Assembly (NCBI GenBank): GCA_023129255.1
Contig: JAGMCH010000046.1
Span: 1 to 55,299 of the forward strand
Reading direction: 5' to 3'
DNA from: Dehalococcoidales bacterium
GTDB lineage: Bacteria > Chloroflexota > Dehalococcoidia > Dehalococcoidales > BS750m-G39
Length of the DNA: 55,299 nt
Shown here: one piece after another, positions 19,839 to 28,779 of the stretch
How the letters are laid out: each line of letters opens with the position of its first letter
How positions within the stretch are numbered: the stretch's first letter is position 1
Notes under the pieces: generated by a model
Told to the model about the DNA's origin: nothing
Databases searched by the model: none
What the model saw: the letters and a program-made list of their open reading frames with translations, nothing else
Translations under genes and position numbers: made by a program

Positions 19839-20270
19839 ATGAGACTTACCGAGAGAAAAATAGCGGCTGCTTTGAGGCGTCACGGCTACAAGCTCACCCC
19901 CCAGCGAAGGTCGGTGATAAGAGCCATTGCCTCCAGCCAAGACCACCTCACCCCGGCTGCCATCTACCTGAAGGTGCGTCAAGACCACCCCAGTATTGGG
20001 CTGGTGACCATTTACCGCACCCTGGACATACTTGTCAGGTTAGAACTTATCTGTGAGCTACACGCTGGAGGTAGCTGCCACAGCTATACCACCGGTGCCC
20101 CGGAGCACCACCACCACCTGATTTGCTCCAATTGCGGCGAGGTTATTGACTTTAGCGGCTATTACCTCACTGAACTAGAGCAAAGGCTATCCCGGGAAAC
20201 CGGCTTTAAGATTGAAGGGCACCTGCTTGAGTTCATCGGTCGGTGCCAGAACTGCCAGCAAAATGATTAG
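19839..20270 (+). CDS. Fur family transcriptional regulator
   Basis: YKLTPQRRSVIRAI; HHHHLICSNCGEVIDF; FIGRCQNCQ. Confidence 0.93.
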   Translation: MRLTERKIAAALRRHGYKLTPQRRSVIRAIASSQDHLTPAAIYLKVRQDHPSIGLVTIYRTLDILVRLELICELHAGGSCHSYTTGAPEHHHHLICSNCGEVIDFSGYYLTELEQRLSRETGFKIEGHLLEFIGRCQNCQQND

Positions 20271-20901
20271 ACGAATAGCCAGTGAACTCAAAGACCATGC
20301 CCCTTTCACTGCCATGGGTGCTGTTACCGGGATTATCATCATGGTGATAATAGTCTTTGGCAATGTCCCCTCCCAGATTTCCCAGGCTACTTTTTATACC
20401 TTACACCCCCTGCATGTGGTATTGAGCGCTCTGGTGACCACCGCCATGTATATGAAATATCGTAAGGGTAAGCTCTGGACAGCGATTTTAATTGGTTACG
20501 CCGGCTCTATTGGCATTGCCACCCTGAGCGATGCCGTAATTCCCTATCTGGGAGGAGCCCTGCTCAATATTGAAATCGGTTTCCACATTCCCTTTATTGA
20601 GACGGAAGAAATGCCCTTCCTTGGCATTGCCAAATGGGTGGTGATAAATTCGGCAGCAGTAATTGGCATCGCCCTGGGTTACTGGAAGCATACCACCAAA
20701 ATTCCGCATTCGGGACATGTGTTACTAAGCATCTGGGCTTCACTTTTCTACCTCACTGCCTTCGGCATTGCTTCCTGGATTCCCTTGCTCCCCCTTATCT
20801 TCGTCTTTTTATTCCTGGCGGTCTGGATTCCCTGCTGCTTGAGCGACATCATCTTTCCTCTATTGTTCATAAGAAAAGCGGGTCCCCAGGAAAATCATTG
20901 A
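20263..20901 (+). CDS. Polytopic membrane protein of unknown function
   Basis: Start MIRRIASELKDHAPF at 20263 overlaps fur stop by 8 bp; about six hydrophobic segments. Confidence 0.8.
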   Translation: MIRRIASELKDHAPFTAMGAVTGIIIMVIIVFGNVPSQISQATFYTLHPLHVVLSALVTTAMYMKYRKGKLWTAILIGYAGSIGIATLSDAVIPYLGGALLNIEIGFHIPFIETEEMPFLGIAKWVVINSAAVIGIALGYWKHTTKIPHSGHVLLSIWASLFYLTAFGIASWIPLLPLIFVFLFLAVWIPCCLSDIIFPLLFIRKAGPQENH

Positions 20902-20920
20902 TTTTTCTGGGTGCAAAGGG
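20876..20920 (+). repeat. Palindromic intergenic repeat overlapping a CDS 3' end
   Basis: AAGCGGGTCCCCAGGAAAATCATTGATTTTTCTGGGTGC; inverted near-copy at 26660-26698. Confidence 0.8.
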
Positions 20921-20977
20921 TTGCTACCCCAGAGGATATAGCCTATACTAATCACCACCACGCCAAAGAATAAAAAA

Positions 20978-21811
20978 ATGGGGCTGCAGATTACCACCCT
21001 GAGTGAGAATACCGCCGGCTTAGGTAGCTTTCTGGCGGAGTGGGGACTGAGCATCCTGGTAGAAACCGATGAGGCCAACATCCTGTTTGACACCGGGCAG
21101 AGCATCTCAGCCAGCCACAATGCTGATATCCTGGGCATTGACCTGAGACGGATTGATAAGATTGTCTTAAGCCACGGTCACTTCGACCATACCGGAGGAC
21201 TGCGCCACGTCCTGCGCCGGATAGGGAAAAAGGGAATAGAGATAATCGCTCACCCCGATATCTGGCAAGCCAAATATGCTACTGGCGAAGGTGAGGATAG
21301 ATATATTGGCATACCATTCCACCGCCAGACGCTGGAAAGCCTCGGCGCTCACTTTAACCTGACCACAGAGCCAGTAAGAATAACCGATAACATAATGACC
21401 ACCGGCGAGATTCCCATGGTAACCGATTATGAGGAGATAGAGTCGTATCTCCAGGTAAAAGAAGGAAACCGCTTCAAGCCGGATAAGCTTCTGGATGACC
21501 AGGCGCTAATCATAAACACTGAGACGGGACTGGTGGTCATCTTGGGTTGCGCCCACCGGGGCATCATCAATACCCTGTACCATGCCCAGCAGATTACGGG
21601 AGTGAAGGTAATATATGCCGTGTTCGGTGGCTGCCACCTGATGGATGCTTCCGAGGAACGGATATGGCTGACCATCGCCGCTCTAAAAGAGCTGGGGGTT
21701 CAAAGGTTAGGCGTCTGCCATTGCACCGGTCTGCCAGCATCTGCCATAATGGCTCAGGAGTTCGGCGACAGCTTCTTTTTCAATAACGCCGGCACCAGGA
21801 TTAACCTGTGA
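20978..21811 (+). CDS. MBL-fold metallohydrolase (dihydropterin aminobenzene-phosphate synthase-like)
   Basis: VLSHGHFDHTGGL; GCAHRGIINTL; GGCHLMDAS. Confidence 0.85.
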   Translation: MGLQITTLSENTAGLGSFLAEWGLSILVETDEANILFDTGQSISASHNADILGIDLRRIDKIVLSHGHFDHTGGLRHVLRRIGKKGIEIIAHPDIWQAKYATGEGEDRYIGIPFHRQTLESLGAHFNLTTEPVRITDNIMTTGEIPMVTDYEEIESYLQVKEGNRFKPDKLLDDQALIINTETGLVVILGCAHRGIINTLYHAQQITGVKVIYAVFGGCHLMDASEERIWLTIAALKELGVQRLGVCHCTGLPASAIMAQEFGDSFFFNNAGTRINL

Positions 21812-21824
21812 CGAGGAGCTAATT

Positions 21825-22748
21825 ATGAATCTCTCGGTTCAACTGGCACCGAAAAATAAACACGGCTTATCCCTGGCAAACCCGGTGATGACCGCCTCGG
21901 GCACCTTCGGCTATGGCACCGAGTATAGCCATCTGTTTGATATCCAGAAGCTGGGAGCTATCGTCTGCAAGGGGACTACCCTCAAACCCAGAGAGGGAAA
22001 TCCCCAGCCAAGGCTGGCGGAGACACCCTGCGGTGTGCTCAATTCCATCGGGCTGCAGAATATCGGCATTGAAGCTGTAATCAGGGACAAGGCGCCGGTC
22101 TGGGCGGGGTGGCGGGTGCCGGTCATGGTTAACATAGTGGGGATAAGGGTTGAGGATTACGCCCGGATGGCGGCTAAGCTGGACGGGGTGGCCGGCATCA
22201 GCGGTATTGAGGTGAACATCGGCTGTCCCAATATCAAAGCCGGCGGTGCTGAGTTTGGCGCCAGACCCGACTTAGCCGCCGAGGTGACGGCGGCGGTTAA
22301 GGCAGCTACCTCCCTCCCGCTACTGGTCAAGCTAACCCCCAACACCGCTGACATTGCCGGGGTGGCTAAGGCGGTAATGAGAGCCGGAGCCGATGCTATC
22401 TCTCTAATCAATACGCCGAGGGGCATAGCCATCGACGTTTCACGGCGCCGACCGCTACTGGGTAATGTAACCGGGGGTCTATCCGGACCAGCGATAAAAC
22501 CAATTGCTTTGTATATGGTGTACACCGTGGCTGGTGCCGTGGAGGTGCCGGTGGTTGGCGTCGGCGGCATTGCTACCGCCAGCGACGCTATAGAGTTCAT
22601 CATGGCTGGAGCCAGTGCCGTCCAGATAGGCACCGCCAGCTTCACCAACCCCCGCGCCCCCCTTGATATCCTGGAGGGAATAGAGCAGTTCATGAAAAAA
22701 GAGGGGATAGAGGATATAGCCGAGCTTATCGGGGCGGGGCGGCGGTAG
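21825..22748 (+). CDS. pyrD: Dihydroorotate dehydrogenase, class 1B
   Basis: NPVMTASGTFGYGTEY; NIGCPNIKAGG; GVGGIATASDAIEFIMAGASAVQIGTA. Confidence 0.95.
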   Translation: MNLSVQLAPKNKHGLSLANPVMTASGTFGYGTEYSHLFDIQKLGAIVCKGTTLKPREGNPQPRLAETPCGVLNSIGLQNIGIEAVIRDKAPVWAGWRVPVMVNIVGIRVEDYARMAAKLDGVAGISGIEVNIGCPNIKAGGAEFGARPDLAAEVTAAVKAATSLPLLVKLTPNTADIAGVAKAVMRAGADAISLINTPRGIAIDVSRRRPLLGNVTGGLSGPAIKPIALYMVYTVAGAVEVPVVGVGGIATASDAIEFIMAGASAVQIGTASFTNPRAPLDILEGIEQFMKKEGIEDIAELIGAGRR

Positions 22749-22987
22749 ATGAGCTAAGCTTGCACAATTTGGCTGGTTGTTACACCTACACATCCAAGGT
22801 TTGTCTCTATTTGAGGTATTGACAGGGTTTCGGGACAGGACCACACTGAAGTCCCAGCACGTGAAACAATAGAAATTGGTAGGAAAGATAAACGGTGTAA
22901 ATGGGCACTAGAACCGTGTAATATGGCGGTGGCTGGTGCCCTTTTTGGGTTGGTGAATAAGGTCACAATGGCTGTTAGGAGGGGGCA

Positions 22988-23401
22988 ATGAACGAAGAGA
23001 CTGTGCTACTAATCATTAAGACCACGGGTGCGAAAGCATTGTGCTTCACCACAAACAGGATGATCGTAGCTGAGGTTGGGGAACCTAGTGATGCTTATAG
23101 CGCCGGCTACGCACCCTTCGCGTCGCTTGCGCGAGACCTGTGGCGAGGCCGGAGGATACGGAAGATTATGAAGCTATCACCTGAGGGCATCTTGACGGCT
23201 AACAAGAAGAATTTTGCAGTATCCTATGCGGAAATCGTCAAAGTGGAGCTGTTCGTGGTGAGGCGTGACCGAATGATTCGCATACGAGCTAGCGCTGATA
23301 CATATGAATACTTGCTGGCCAAACCGAAAGAATTTCAGAACTATGCCAATGTCCTACGGCCCGTGTTGGCTGACAAGCTGGCCGGCTGTGCTCGGCTTTA
23401 G
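22988..23401 (+). CDS. Hypothetical protein (PH-like)
   Basis: 137-aa ORF after GGAGGGGG; alternating beta pattern, weak homology signal. Confidence 0.55.
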   Translation: MNEETVLLIIKTTGAKALCFTTNRMIVAEVGEPSDAYSAGYAPFASLARDLWRGRRIRKIMKLSPEGILTANKKNFAVSYAEIVKVELFVVRRDRMIRIRASADTYEYLLAKPKEFQNYANVLRPVLADKLAGCARL

Positions 23402-23442
23402 TAACGGGAACAACTTGACGAAATGTGCAACCTGTATTCAGC

Positions 23443-24015
23443 TTAATCCTCTACCAGCCTCTGCCCGGCAAGGAAAGCCTGCTTCAGGGCACCGGGGTGA
23501 CTTTTTATCGCTCCTTTTTTGTCAATGCCGGGGACCAGCAGCTCTCCGGCATAAGTGATATCAAGGACTTTGAACAGGGCTTTTACCGTCGCCAGCGCCG
23601 GCTCAAATAGATTGGCCAGCTTCATGCCACCCACGGAGACAAATAACCCTTTCCTCTCCCGCTCATCCCCCAGCGGCGGTTGTTTCAGTACATACTTCCT
23701 CACCCACAATGCCTGACAGCGGTCAATCATGGCCTTGGTCTGAGCCGTTACCCCCATAAAATGCACCGGCGAAGCCAAGACTATTCGGTCTGCCCACTCT
23801 AACTCATCATAAACCATCTGCATATCATCCTCCACCCTGCACCTGCCCGTCTCCAGACAGGCATCACAGTGCTGGCAGGGGGCGATGTCGAGCTGGTTAA
23901 GAATAATGGTCTTGACCTCAGCCCCTTTGCTGGCGGCACCCCTCATAACCTCGTTCAGCAATAGGTCGGTGTTGCCATCCCGCCTGGGGCTACCGGCAAT
24001 GCCAAGGACTCTCAA
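23443..24015 (-). CDS. NADPH-dependent FMN reductase / iron-sulfur flavoprotein family
   Basis: GIAGSPRRDGNTDLLL; CQHCDACLETGRC; LASPVHFMGVTAQTKAMIDR. Confidence 0.9.
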   Translation of the reverse strand: MRVLGIAGSPRRDGNTDLLLNEVMRGAASKGAEVKTIILNQLDIAPCQHCDACLETGRCRVEDDMQMVYDELEWADRIVLASPVHFMGVTAQTKAMIDRCQALWVRKYVLKQPPLGDERERKGLFVSVGGMKLANLFEPALATVKALFKVLDITYAGELLVPGIDKKGAIKSHPGALKQAFLAGQRLVED

Positions 24016-24485
24016 TTTAGTCCCCCTTCAATATGGCTCAGGAGTTCTGCCTCTCTAGCTCTCATCTGGCGCTCTAGCTTCGGCTTATCATGCTCATACC
24101 CCAGCAGGTGAAGCACGCCGTGGATGATAAGAATGGCGAGCTCCTTTTTTGCCGAGTGCTGGTGCTCCTCAGCCTGTATCGCTGCTTGAGGGTAAGAGAT
24201 AATCACCTCACCCAGATGGAGAACACCGTCGGGGGGTTGAACGAAGGGGGGGAGGTCTGCCCCGACTTCTTCTCTGGCGGAAAAGGCGAGGACATCGGTA
24301 GGCTCATCCCTTCCCCGATAGTCTCGATTTAGCTGCTTAACCCTTTCTTCGGTGGCAATAACCAAACCCATCTCCACCTCAGCGCCAGCCCCCTGAGCTG
24401 CCAGGACTTGCCGGGCTATGCTCTGCAGCCAGCTCGGCTCAAGGTTTCCTTCAACACCCTCATCGATTAAGACGCTTATCTCCAT
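24012..24485 (-). CDS. ybeY: Endoribonuclease YbeY
   Basis: LNRDYRGRDEPTDVLAFSAREE; LGEVIISYPQA; HGVLHLLGYEHD. Confidence 0.95.
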   Translation of the reverse strand: MEISVLIDEGVEGNLEPSWLQSIARQVLAAQGAGAEVEMGLVIATEERVKQLNRDYRGRDEPTDVLAFSAREEVGADLPPFVQPPDGVLHLGEVIISYPQAAIQAEEHQHSAKKELAILIIHGVLHLLGYEHDKPKLERQMRAREAELLSHIEGGLN

Positions 24486-24579
24486 CCAGTACCAATCATA
24501 ACATAGCCCGATGAAGCCCTCAATGAGGCTTTTTGCCTTTCTATCACCCTTACCCCCTTTAAGTTTTTGATTAAGGTAA

Positions 24580-24785
24580 CCCTCCCCCTTTATCCCCCTC
24601 CCTTAGATAAGGGAGGGGGAATTATTTATGTGAGAGGGACTTCGTCCCTCTAAAACTCCCTATTAAGATATTCAGAGACTGACGCCCCTCTTAAACACCC
24701 CTGAAAGCAGGGGTTTAAGGGCAAAGCCCTAATGGGAGGATGGGAAGAAAAAGATAAGTTAAAAATGGGGGGCTGGGGGGAAAGT
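24580..24785. repeat. Composite intergenic repeat with several hairpins and G-rich tail
   Basis: CCCTCCCTTAGATAAGGGAGGG; GAGGGACTTCGTCCCTC; GACGCCCCTCTTAAACACCCC (also at 26729-26749); GGGAGGATGGGAAGAAAAA. Confidence 0.65.
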
Positions 24786-24850
24786 AAGACTTGCCCAGCA
24801 GGTTTGAGCAAGCTAAAGGGTTATGATACAATTACTATACCTGAAAATGT

Positions 24851-24942
24851 GGAGGGGTCGCATAGTGGTCTAGTGCGGGCGCCTGCTAAGCGCTTACCCT
24901 GGTAACTCGGGGTCGAGGGTTCAAATCCCTCCCCCTCCGCCA
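24851..24942 (+). tRNA. tRNA-Ser (anticodon GCT), CCA encoded
   Basis: Acceptor GGAGGGG/CCCCTCC, loop CCTGCTAAG, long variable arm, T-arm GAGGGTTCAAATCCCTC. Confidence 0.95.
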
Positions 24943-24955
24943 TAGTAGGCTAGTG

Positions 24956-24981
24956 TGCCCCTTAAATTAAGGGGCATTTTT
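24956..24981 (+). terminator. Intrinsic terminator downstream of tRNA-Ser
   Basis: TGCCCCTTAAATTAAGGGGCA followed by TTTTT. Confidence 0.8.
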
Positions 24982-25003
24982 GGCTATCCTTATAGAGAGA
25001 ACC

Positions 25004-26251
25004 ATGCCCAAATATCATATCTGGACCATCGGCTGCCAGATGAACAAGGCGGAATCGGAGCGGCTGGGCAGCTACTTTGAACAGCTGGGTTATGAGCCTA
25101 TAGCCACCGCCGAGGAGGCTGACCTGGTCGTGCTCAATAGCTGCGTGGTGCGCCAGAGCGCCGAGAACCGCGTGGTCAACAAGCTCCATAACCTTAAATC
25201 ACTAAAAAGACTACGCCCAAACTTAACTCTGGCGGTTACCGGCTGTTTGGTCGACGCTGACGTAGCTCAACTCGAGAAACGCTTCCCCCAGGTTGATTAC
25301 TTCTTCAAGCCCGGAGCTTGTCCCCAGTGGCTAAAAAAAGCTGAACCGGGGCAAACATTACCCCGCCGTCCCGCCCCCAGCACCTATGTCCCTATAATTC
25401 AGGGCTGTGATAACTTCTGCACATTCTGCATTGTCCCCTACCGCCGGGGAAGGGAGAAGAGCCGACCGGCTGAAGAAATCGTTGAAGAGGTCAAGGAGCT
25501 GGTAAATCGTGGCACAAAAGAGGTTACCCTGCTGGGGCAAAATGTGGATTCATACGGGCATGACCTACCCACCCAGCCAGACCTGGCTGATTTACTCTGC
25601 GAGCTAAATGGTATAGATGGACTGTTTCGGCTCCGCTTCCTGACCAACCACCCCAAGGACATGAGCCCCAAGCTGATTGAGGCGGTAGCCTCTTTAGACA
25701 AGGTCTGCGAGCAGCTCAACCTTCCTGTTCAGTCGGGCAGCAACGAAATACTGAAGGCAATGAGGCGGGGCTATACCGTAGAGGACTACCGCCAGCTTAT
25801 CACCGAGATACGCCGTAAAATACCAGAGGTAGCTTTAAGCACCGATGTCCTCGTCGGTTTCCCCTCAGAAACCGAGCCGCAGTTCCAGCAAACGGTCGAC
25901 TTGCTATCTGAGCTAAAGTTTGATACAGTCCATGTAGCTGCTTATTCGCCAAGACCGGGGACTATTTCGGCAAGGAAACTGGAGGACAATATCTCGCCCG
26001 CCGAGAAAAGGAGGCGATTAAGCCAGATTGAGCGACTCCAGGAGAGCATCGCTACCGAGATTAATGCCCGGCTCCAAGACAAGACGGTTGAAGTCCTGGT
26101 GGAGGGGGAGAGAAAGGGGAGGTGGCAAGGTCGAACCAGAGGTGGTAAACTGGTATTCTTCGATGACAGCAATGATTGCCTGGGAAAACTGATGAACATC
26201 AGAGTTGAGAAAACAAGTCCGTGGTCACTACAGGGCAGGGTTGAATGCTAA
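25004..26251 (+). CDS. miaB: tRNA-2-methylthio-N6-dimethylallyladenosine synthase
   Basis: Start at MPKYHIWTIGCQMNKAESERLG; IIQGCDNFCTFCIVPYRRGREKSR; C-terminal TRAM domain. Confidence 0.95.
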   Translation: MPKYHIWTIGCQMNKAESERLGSYFEQLGYEPIATAEEADLVVLNSCVVRQSAENRVVNKLHNLKSLKRLRPNLTLAVTGCLVDADVAQLEKRFPQVDYFFKPGACPQWLKKAEPGQTLPRRPAPSTYVPIIQGCDNFCTFCIVPYRRGREKSRPAEEIVEEVKELVNRGTKEVTLLGQNVDSYGHDLPTQPDLADLLCELNGIDGLFRLRFLTNHPKDMSPKLIEAVASLDKVCEQLNLPVQSGSNEILKAMRRGYTVEDYRQLITEIRRKIPEVALSTDVLVGFPSETEPQFQQTVDLLSELKFDTVHVAAYSPRPGTISARKLEDNISPAEKRRRLSQIERLQESIATEINARLQDKTVEVLVEGERKGRWQGRTRGGKLVFFDDSNDCLGKLMNIRVEKTSPWSLQGRVEC

Positions 26252-26265
26252 AATGAGGAGGGAAA

Positions 26266-26631
26266 ATGAACCGGAATAAAATATTAAGCCTGGCGTTAAT
26301 AATTGGGTTGCTTATCACTTCTCTAGTATTTATCGGGGGTTGCTTATTCCCAGCAGAGGGAGAAGGAGGAGGGTTCGACTACACGATAATCATCTTCCTG
26401 GTGCTGATTTTTGCCATGTTCTATTTCCTCATGATTCGACCCCAGCGCAAGAGACAGAAGGAACACCAGCACATGGTGGAAGAGCTGAGGAGGGGAGATA
26501 GGGTAGTTACTGCCGGCGGCATCTACGGCGTGATTGAAACCGTCAGCGAGGATAGTGTAGTCATAAAAGTAGAATCGGGAGCGACGATGAGGGTGGCTTT
26601 AGGTAGCGTCGCCCTCAAGCGAGAGAGATAG
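26266..26631 (+). CDS. yajC: Preprotein translocase subunit YajC
   Basis: FYFLMIRPQRKRQKEHQHMVEELRRGDRVVTAGGIYG. Confidence 0.93.
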   Translation: MNRNKILSLALIIGLLITSLVFIGGCLFPAEGEGGGFDYTIIIFLVLIFAMFYFLMIRPQRKRQKEHQHMVEELRRGDRVVTAGGIYGVIETVSEDSVVIKVESGATMRVALGSVALKRER

Positions 26632-26659
26632 AATTTTTAATCACCCTCACCCCCTTTAA

Positions 26660-26698
26660 GCACCCAGAAAAATCTTCGATTTTCCTGGGAACCCGCTT
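26660..26698 (-). repeat. Palindromic intergenic repeat (inverted copy of 20876-20920)
   Basis: GCACCCAGAAAAATCTTCGATTTTCCTGGGAACCCGCTT. Confidence 0.8.
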
Positions 26699-26820
26699 GT
26701 TCCCTCTCTCCCTCATAGAGAGAGGGGCAGACGCCCCTCTTAAACACCCCATAATTAACTTTGTCTTGCGCCTTAACTATCTCCTTCTATTCAGGAGAGT
26801 TTTATGGGCGAAGCCCTTAT

Positions 26821-26864
26821 AGGGTGGGCTGGGTGGGAAGAAAGACAACTAAAAATAGGGGGGG
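26821..26864 (+). repeat. G-quadruplex-capable intergenic repeat core
   Basis: GGGTGGGCTGGGTGGGAAGAAAGACAACTAAAAATAGGGGGGG. Confidence 0.75.
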
Positions 26865-26983
26865 TTAGTGAGCAATCTCATAAATTTTGGGCCGGAGCCA
26901 GCCCGTGGGCACTGAGTAACCGCTTGTCAGCTAAAATATGGCTGGTGGCACCATCAGCAATTACCACTCCCCGGTCAAGAAAA

Positions 26984-28216
26984 CTATGTTTCACCGTAGC
27001 CGCCTTTAACTTTGTAGGAACTGTATTCATCATAGTTCTCAACACAGCCAGGGTTACCAACAGGAGAGGGCAAGAATTCCACCACGCTTCTGGTTATCTC
27101 ATGGGCTAAGAACCTTCCTTTTCCGGTCAGGCTTTCATGCTTGATGTACCCCGTAAGTTTTAGGAGCCGAATGAAAATCTTTAGGTAAGATGGTAAATTG
27201 GATGTGTCATCAACTTTAAGGTCATAGATCATCTTTGCAAATTTGCGCCAGTCAACACTTGCTTTGTTCGCAGGGGCAATAAACCCCATCCTTTTGCCAT
27301 CTGCAATATTCATAACATAGACATCCAGTTCAGGATTGATAACTTTCCAACCTCCGTATGTTGAATATGCAGTAGGTCCGAAACCGATATAGTCGATGAT
27401 AAGTTCATCCCCTGATGAATCATAAATGTCATTGCCGACTGCAAATGTCCACACACCTGTCCTACGGTATCCATATCCCTTTAGCATTTCATCTGCTTCT
27501 TCGATAAGCCCAAACCGCTCTTTGGAAGAGCAACTTGGGGAGGGGAAAGCCTGCCTTCTTCTCATTATCAGATACGGGTATGTCGTAATCTGGTCAGGTA
27601 GGATAGTTGATATTCTCTTGATATCATCTCTGACTGTGTTCGCATCTTGATTTGGTAGACCCACCATCATATCAACATTCACCCATAGCCCAAGCGATTT
27701 GGCAAATTCTATTAGTCCCCTTACATGTTCATATGTGGTAATTTTTCTTCCTGTTTTCTTGGTTACCTGATCCGAGAAACTCTCTACCCCGATACTTATC
27801 TTGGTGAAACCGATTGCCTTTAGCTCTTTCAGGTATTCATCAGTCAGCAGTGCTGGCAATAGTTCTATGCCCATACTGTTTATTTGAACCTTCTCTCTAA
27901 GCCGTGCCACTATGTCGTATATGTCTCCTACTGCAAGGGTGTTGGGAGTCCCGCCTCCAATATAGAGCCACTTAGCTTCTCCCTGAATATCCATGTCATC
28001 GATTTCCTTCAAAATAGCTTCTAAGTACTCTCTTTTACGCTTTTCCGAAAAGATCACTTTGTAATAAGGGCAGTAGGAACATTTTGAGAGGCAGAAAGGA
28101 ACATGGATGTAAATGCCGAAACACCCATCAAATACAGGCTTTGGTATTTCCATAAACCGAAAGAGCGTTTTTTTAAAGGCTCTTTGCATCATGGTTTTGC
28201 TTATTGCGATAATCAT
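26984..28216 (-). CDS. Radical SAM protein, HemW/coproporphyrinogen-oxidase-like family
   Basis: IYIHVPFCLSKCSYCPYYK (CxxxCxxC); LYIGGGTPNTL; KISIGVESFSDQV; VNVDMMVGLPNQ. Confidence 0.88.
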   Translation of the reverse strand: MIIAISKTMMQRAFKKTLFRFMEIPKPVFDGCFGIYIHVPFCLSKCSYCPYYKVIFSEKRKREYLEAILKEIDDMDIQGEAKWLYIGGGTPNTLAVGDIYDIVARLREKVQINSMGIELLPALLTDEYLKELKAIGFTKISIGVESFSDQVTKKTGRKITTYEHVRGLIEFAKSLGLWVNVDMMVGLPNQDANTVRDDIKRISTILPDQITTYPYLIMRRRQAFPSPSCSSKERFGLIEEADEMLKGYGYRRTGVWTFAVGNDIYDSSGDELIIDYIGFGPTAYSTYGGWKVINPELDVYVMNIADGKRMGFIAPANKASVDWRKFAKMIYDLKVDDTSNLPSYLKIFIRLLKLTGYIKHESLTGKGRFLAHEITRSVVEFLPSPVGNPGCVENYDEYSSYKVKGGYGET

Positions 28217-28248
28217 AGCTTAGCCTCCCCAATTTGCGTTTTAATGCA

Positions 28249-28266
28249 ATTGCAACTAGTTGCAAT
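28249..28266. promoter_or_regulatory. Putative Fur-family operator upstream of radical SAM gene
   Basis: Perfect 18-bp palindrome ATTGCAACTAGTTGCAAT. Confidence 0.65.
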
Positions 28267-28281
28267 CACGGGTTAAAAAAA

Positions 28282-28704
28282 TTACTGGCTACATTTAACA
28301 CAGCGACCAAAGATAGCCAGATGCCTTAAATCAGCACTGAACCCGTATTCCCGGAGCAAAACATTCTTGAGCGGGACCAGCACTGACTCATCAAGGTCAA
28401 CTATGGCTCCACACTCCTGACAGACCAGGTGATGGTGGTGCCCCTTCCCCGCCGGGTGGTATCTAACCCGACCCTCGCCAAAGTCGGTCTCAGTTACCAG
28501 ACCCAGTTTTTTAAGTAATTCCAGGGTACGATAGACGGTTGAGATATTAACCTGGGGGTATTTAGCTATCACCTGGGCGTAGATTTCCTCAGCGCTGATA
28601 TGACCATCGCTATCCTCAATAGCCGATACAATCATCAGCCGCTGCGGCGTCAGCCGATACCCGTGCTCGGTTAGCTTTTTTACTATATCTCTGGGCTGGT
28701 TCAT
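28282..28704 (-). CDS. Fur family transcriptional regulator (second copy)
   Basis: HGYRLTPQRLMIVSAIE; HHHHLVCQECGAIVDLD; CVKC; start at MNQPRDIVKK. Confidence 0.93.
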   Translation of the reverse strand: MNQPRDIVKKLTEHGYRLTPQRLMIVSAIEDSDGHISAEEIYAQVIAKYPQVNISTVYRTLELLKKLGLVTETDFGEGRVRYHPAGKGHHHHLVCQECGAIVDLDESVLVPLKNVLLREYGFSADLRHLAIFGRCVKCSQ

Positions 28705-28716
28705 TTGACAGTGGGT

Positions 28717-28756
28717 ATTATACCAGAATTTTAGGTATATTGCAAGCTTTTGCAAT
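28717..28756 (-). promoter_or_regulatory. Promoter plus putative autoregulatory operator of second fur gene
   Basis: Minus strand: TTGCAA (28740-28745), 17 bp, TATAAT (28717-28722); operator ATTGCAAGCTTTTGCAAT at 28739-28756 covers the -35. Confidence 0.7.
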
Positions 28757-28779
28757 TACAACTATTTGCGACAACAGCC

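Noticed and set aside
22157-22693. Long antisense ORF (178 aa) within pyrD
   Set aside because: Low-complexity Ala/Pro/Thr/Ser translation opposite a well-supported gene; typical codon-bias artefact, as for most other antisense ORFs in the track.
24580-24785. CRISPR array
   Set aside because: Repeats are palindromic modules of varied length without regular spacers; no cas genes in the window.
26804-27109. 101-aa + strand ORF overlapping the radical SAM gene
   Set aside because: Begins inside the G-rich repeat and overlaps the 3' end of a confident CDS on the other strand; no recognisable domain.
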